64,000 nucleotides of DNA from Eutreptiella sp. 'Long Island Sound 2002' (taxonomy: Eukaryota; Euglenozoa; Euglenophyceae; Eutreptiales; Eutreptiaceae), in the NCBI GenBank assembly GCA_964036045.1, contig OZ038384.1, forward strand, positions 31,105,771 to 31,169,770. The letters run 5' to 3'. Below the pieces are notes generated by a model. The model did not search any database and was not told the DNA's origin. It worked only from the letters and a program-made list of their open reading frames with translations. The translations under genes were made by a program, and so were the position numbers. Positions 63,526-64,000 of the stretch are shown one piece after another. Numbering within the stretch: position 1 is the first letter of the stretch; every line of letters begins with the position of its first letter.

Positions 63526-64000
63526 GCGGCTCAAGTTGCATGGTATAAAACGACAGAAAGTGCCCAAAATACACGGCCTGAAAAAACATCAAAAGAACCA
63601 TTCTTTGGCTTGCAAAAAATCAAGCCGGTTTTGGAACACCAAAAGGACTCTTATGTAAGGATTTTTGGCCTTTTCTTGGTCCTGATGGGTCCAAAAGACG
63701 CCTTTTTTGGGGCATTGGACTGTTGCTTGCGCGAGGCCTCGCGCAAGGAGCAGTCGGTTGCCCCTCCAAAGTCAGGTAACGATGGTGGAATTGGGGAATC
63801 AAGCAGGCGCCTACACTGGAGTGACATTACAGGCACCCTTGACTTGATCACATTGTACAATATGTCTACGCGGGCGGACATTCAGTGCTCTAAACAAGCC
63901 TTGCAAATCTAATTGATGACTCAAGAAATCATTTCAAACGCTGTTGCATTCCTAACAAAAGGAGCACATACGTTGGAGGTGTTGCACAGGGTGCATCCTT
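63526..64000. other. right edge with a short frame and palindrome copy 8
   Basis: A 100-codon plus-strand frame (63610-63912, ending ...NMSTRADIQCSKQALQI) has no recognisable domain. A GTAACG donor-like site follows CCAAAGTCAG at 63776. The window ends inside unassigned sequence. Confidence 0.3.
63726..63747 (+). repeat. 22-nt palindrome copy 8 (perfect)
   Basis: TTGCGCGAGGCCTCGCGCAA (63727-63746) plus outer C and G makes a perfect palindrome. It shares the central 16 bases GCGCGAGGCCTCGCGC with copy 7. Confidence 0.85.

Overview
The window is eukaryotic nuclear DNA made almost entirely of transposable elements. The evidence is nested LTR retrotransposons (including a chromodomain-bearing Ty3/gypsy element whose primer-binding site resembles the plant-type initiator-Met one), hAT and pogo/jerky-type transposase remnants, tRNA-like Pol III modules and a short GT-AG intron. 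There are no prokaryotic operons and no rRNA, CRISPR array or clear housekeeping gene. A green plant-lineage host with a repeat-rich genome, such as a charophyte alga, fits best. That is inference: nothing here names a species.

Layout. 1-1519: unassigned, with one dispersed repeat fragment. 1520-3480: copy of a 1.9 kb repeat ('R') with a tRNA-like module; its inverted partner is at 59290-61250. 3194-5922: 5' part of a decayed Ty3/gypsy pol ('gypsy B', + strand). 5923-9712: extremely GC-rich element ('GCE'), probably non-LTR, inserted in that pol with GAGCAG repeats on both sides. 9713-29087: minus-strand chromovirus nest ('element A') ordered LTR - truncated pol - LTR - complete interior - LTR, sitting in the GCE tail. 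29100-30130: rest of the gypsy B RNase H joined to a pogo-like transposase C-terminus. 30141-31909: second, truncated GCE. 31910-34680: a segment I interpret as inverted, carrying the end of an unknown gene cluster and a second RNase H-pogo copy. 34680-36352 and 50868-53233: the rest of that unknown cluster on the minus strand, split by 'element C' (36353-50867), a minus-strand Ty3/gypsy element with 1.83 kb LTRs and no visible integrase. 53390-55300: tRNA-like sequence followed by a tetranucleotide-tailed insertion with a 12-bp direct repeat. 55677-57874: compact LTR element (351-bp LTRs, GTAT target duplication) inside a gag-like frame that runs to 59362. 61433-63525: tandem repeats and a hAT transposase remnant.

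Reconstructed history (inference): GCE inserted into gypsy B next to a pogo remnant. The 3' GCE-RNase H-pogo block was then tandemly duplicated. A 2.8 kb inversion followed, with both breakpoints at CACACTA/CACTA, and the chromovirus nest landed in the first copy.

Most unusual content: three unrecognised reading regions (I 53233-51708, II 51153-34680 plus 31910-31957, III 32092-33040) become collinear once the inversion and element C are set aside. They are punctuated by at least seven copies of a 22-nt palindrome with core GCGAGGCCTCGC. One copy lies inside a 71-nt intron. An eighth lies near the hAT remnant. Almost every coding region here carries stops or frameshifts, so the entries describe remnants unless stated otherwise.
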